Assembly (NCBI GenBank): GCA_046758065.1
Contig: JBHHZM010000040.1
Span: 1-23,657 of the forward strand
Reading direction: 5' to 3'
From: JBHHZM01 sp046758065
GTDB lineage: Bacteria > Pseudomonadota > Alphaproteobacteria > JAAXGF01
DNA length: 23,657 bases
This document shows positions 23,216-23,657 of this stretch, piece by piece (within the stretch, counting starts at the first letter, position 1; each line of letters opens with the position of its first letter). Under the pieces are notes generated by a model that saw only the letters and a program-made list of their open reading frames with translations, did not search any database and was not told the DNA's origin. Position numbers and translations under genes: made by a program.

Positions 23216-23657
23216 ATGCTTGAAACGCCAGTGCTCACGGACCAACAAATCAGCGACTTCCGCAGGGACGGCTACGTCGTCGTCCGCGGTGGGTTTGGCG
23301 CCGCCGATATGCGGCGCATCGAGGGCTGGACCAGGGAACTTGCCGAGCTGCCCGAGACGCCGGGCAGGCACTGGGTCTATCACGAGAAGAGCCGGCTCGA
23401 TCCCAACCACGATCTGATCTGCCGCATCGAAAAAATCTCGCCGTACCACGTCGGCTTCGCCGAGTTGAGCCGAACGCTGAAGAATCCGGTTGGCCAGCTT
23501 CTCGGCGAGGAAGCCGTGCTGTTCAAGGAAAAGATCAATTTCAAGTTTCCCGGCGGCGACGGCTTCAAGCCTCACCAGGATTCGCAGGCCGGCTGGTGGA
23601 ACTACGGCAGTTACTACATCACCGCAATGGTCTGTATCGACGAGGCGACGCTCGAGA
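23216..23657 (+). CDS. Phytanoyl-CoA dioxygenase (PhyH) family protein, cut by the window end
   Basis: The first 147 residues are present and the frame is open to the last base. The protein resembles the PhyH family of Fe(II)/2-oxoglutarate oxygenases. LTDQQISDFRRDGYVVVRGGF is the usual N-terminal opening. KEKINFKFPGGDGFKPHQD contains the H-x-D iron-binding pair (H120, D122), and ITAMVCIDEATLE is the strand that normally follows. The distal iron-binding histidine and the 2-oxoglutarate-binding arginine would lie beyond the window. The wording is closest to ectoine-hydroxylase-like and PhnY-like members that hydroxylate small molecules, but the substrate is not predictable. No signal peptide is seen, so it is cytoplasmic, unlike its cytochrome neighbours. 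It starts 118 bases after the P460-family gene, and cotranscription is uncertain. Confidence 0.88.
   Translation, partial: MLETPVLTDQQISDFRRDGYVVVRGGFGAADMRRIEGWTRELAELPETPGRHWVYHEKSRLDPNHDLICRIEKISPYHVGFAELSRTLKNPVGQLLGEEAVLFKEKINFKFPGGDGFKPHQDSQAGWWNYGSYYITAMVCIDEATLE

Overview
This is a GC-rich proteobacterial window with two parts. Bases 1 to about 19,400 carry a surface-polysaccharide (exopolysaccharide, capsule or O-antigen) locus. Bases 19,500 to 23,657 carry a metallophosphoesterase, two secreted cytochrome-type proteins and the start of a dioxygenase. The first protein has an N-terminal region resembling GapR/DUF2312, a family best known from Alphaproteobacteria. That and the high GC suggest an alphaproteobacterium, but this is inference and the genus cannot be read from the sequence.

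Polysaccharide locus. Eleven plus-strand genes run from 36 to 12,027: a GapR-like tail-anchored small protein, a rhamnosyltransferase-like GT2, three GT-B glycosyltransferases, an MGDG-synthase-like GT28 enzyme, a 671-residue two-domain protein (GT-A-like plus capsule-synthesis-like), and a complete dTDP-L-rhamnose pathway in the order rfbB, rfbA, rfbC, rfbD. A minus-strand operon converges on it: a CDP-glycerol glycerophosphotransferase-like enzyme (starting at 17,891), a sulfotransferase, a GT4 glycosyltransferase, a Wzx-type flippase and a GT2 enzyme (ending at 12,054). The last four of these five are joined by 4-base ATGA or GTGA overlaps. A further GT4 gene is divergently transcribed from 18,203. 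The flippase suggests a Wzx/Wzy-type route, but no polymerase, initiating phosphoglycosyltransferase or export machinery is visible here. Those parts would have to lie outside the window. The product is predicted to contain rhamnose and perhaps sulfate or a phosphodiester-linked alditol.

Redox part. After a calcineurin-like phosphoesterase come two divergent genes across an AT-rich 273-bp spacer containing a perfect 16-bp dyad. Leftward is a secreted five-heme cytochrome of the c554 type. Rightward is a secreted cytochrome P460-family protein with a very unusual cysteine-rich N-terminal region (18 NPC and 2 QPC triplets), part of it encoded by an exact 72-bp tandem duplication. The window ends inside a phytanoyl-CoA-dioxygenase-family gene. 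The Cys/Pro-repeat P460 protein paired with the c554-like cytochrome is the most unusual item. A role in handling nitrogen oxides or hydroxylamine, or in metal binding, is a hypothesis only.
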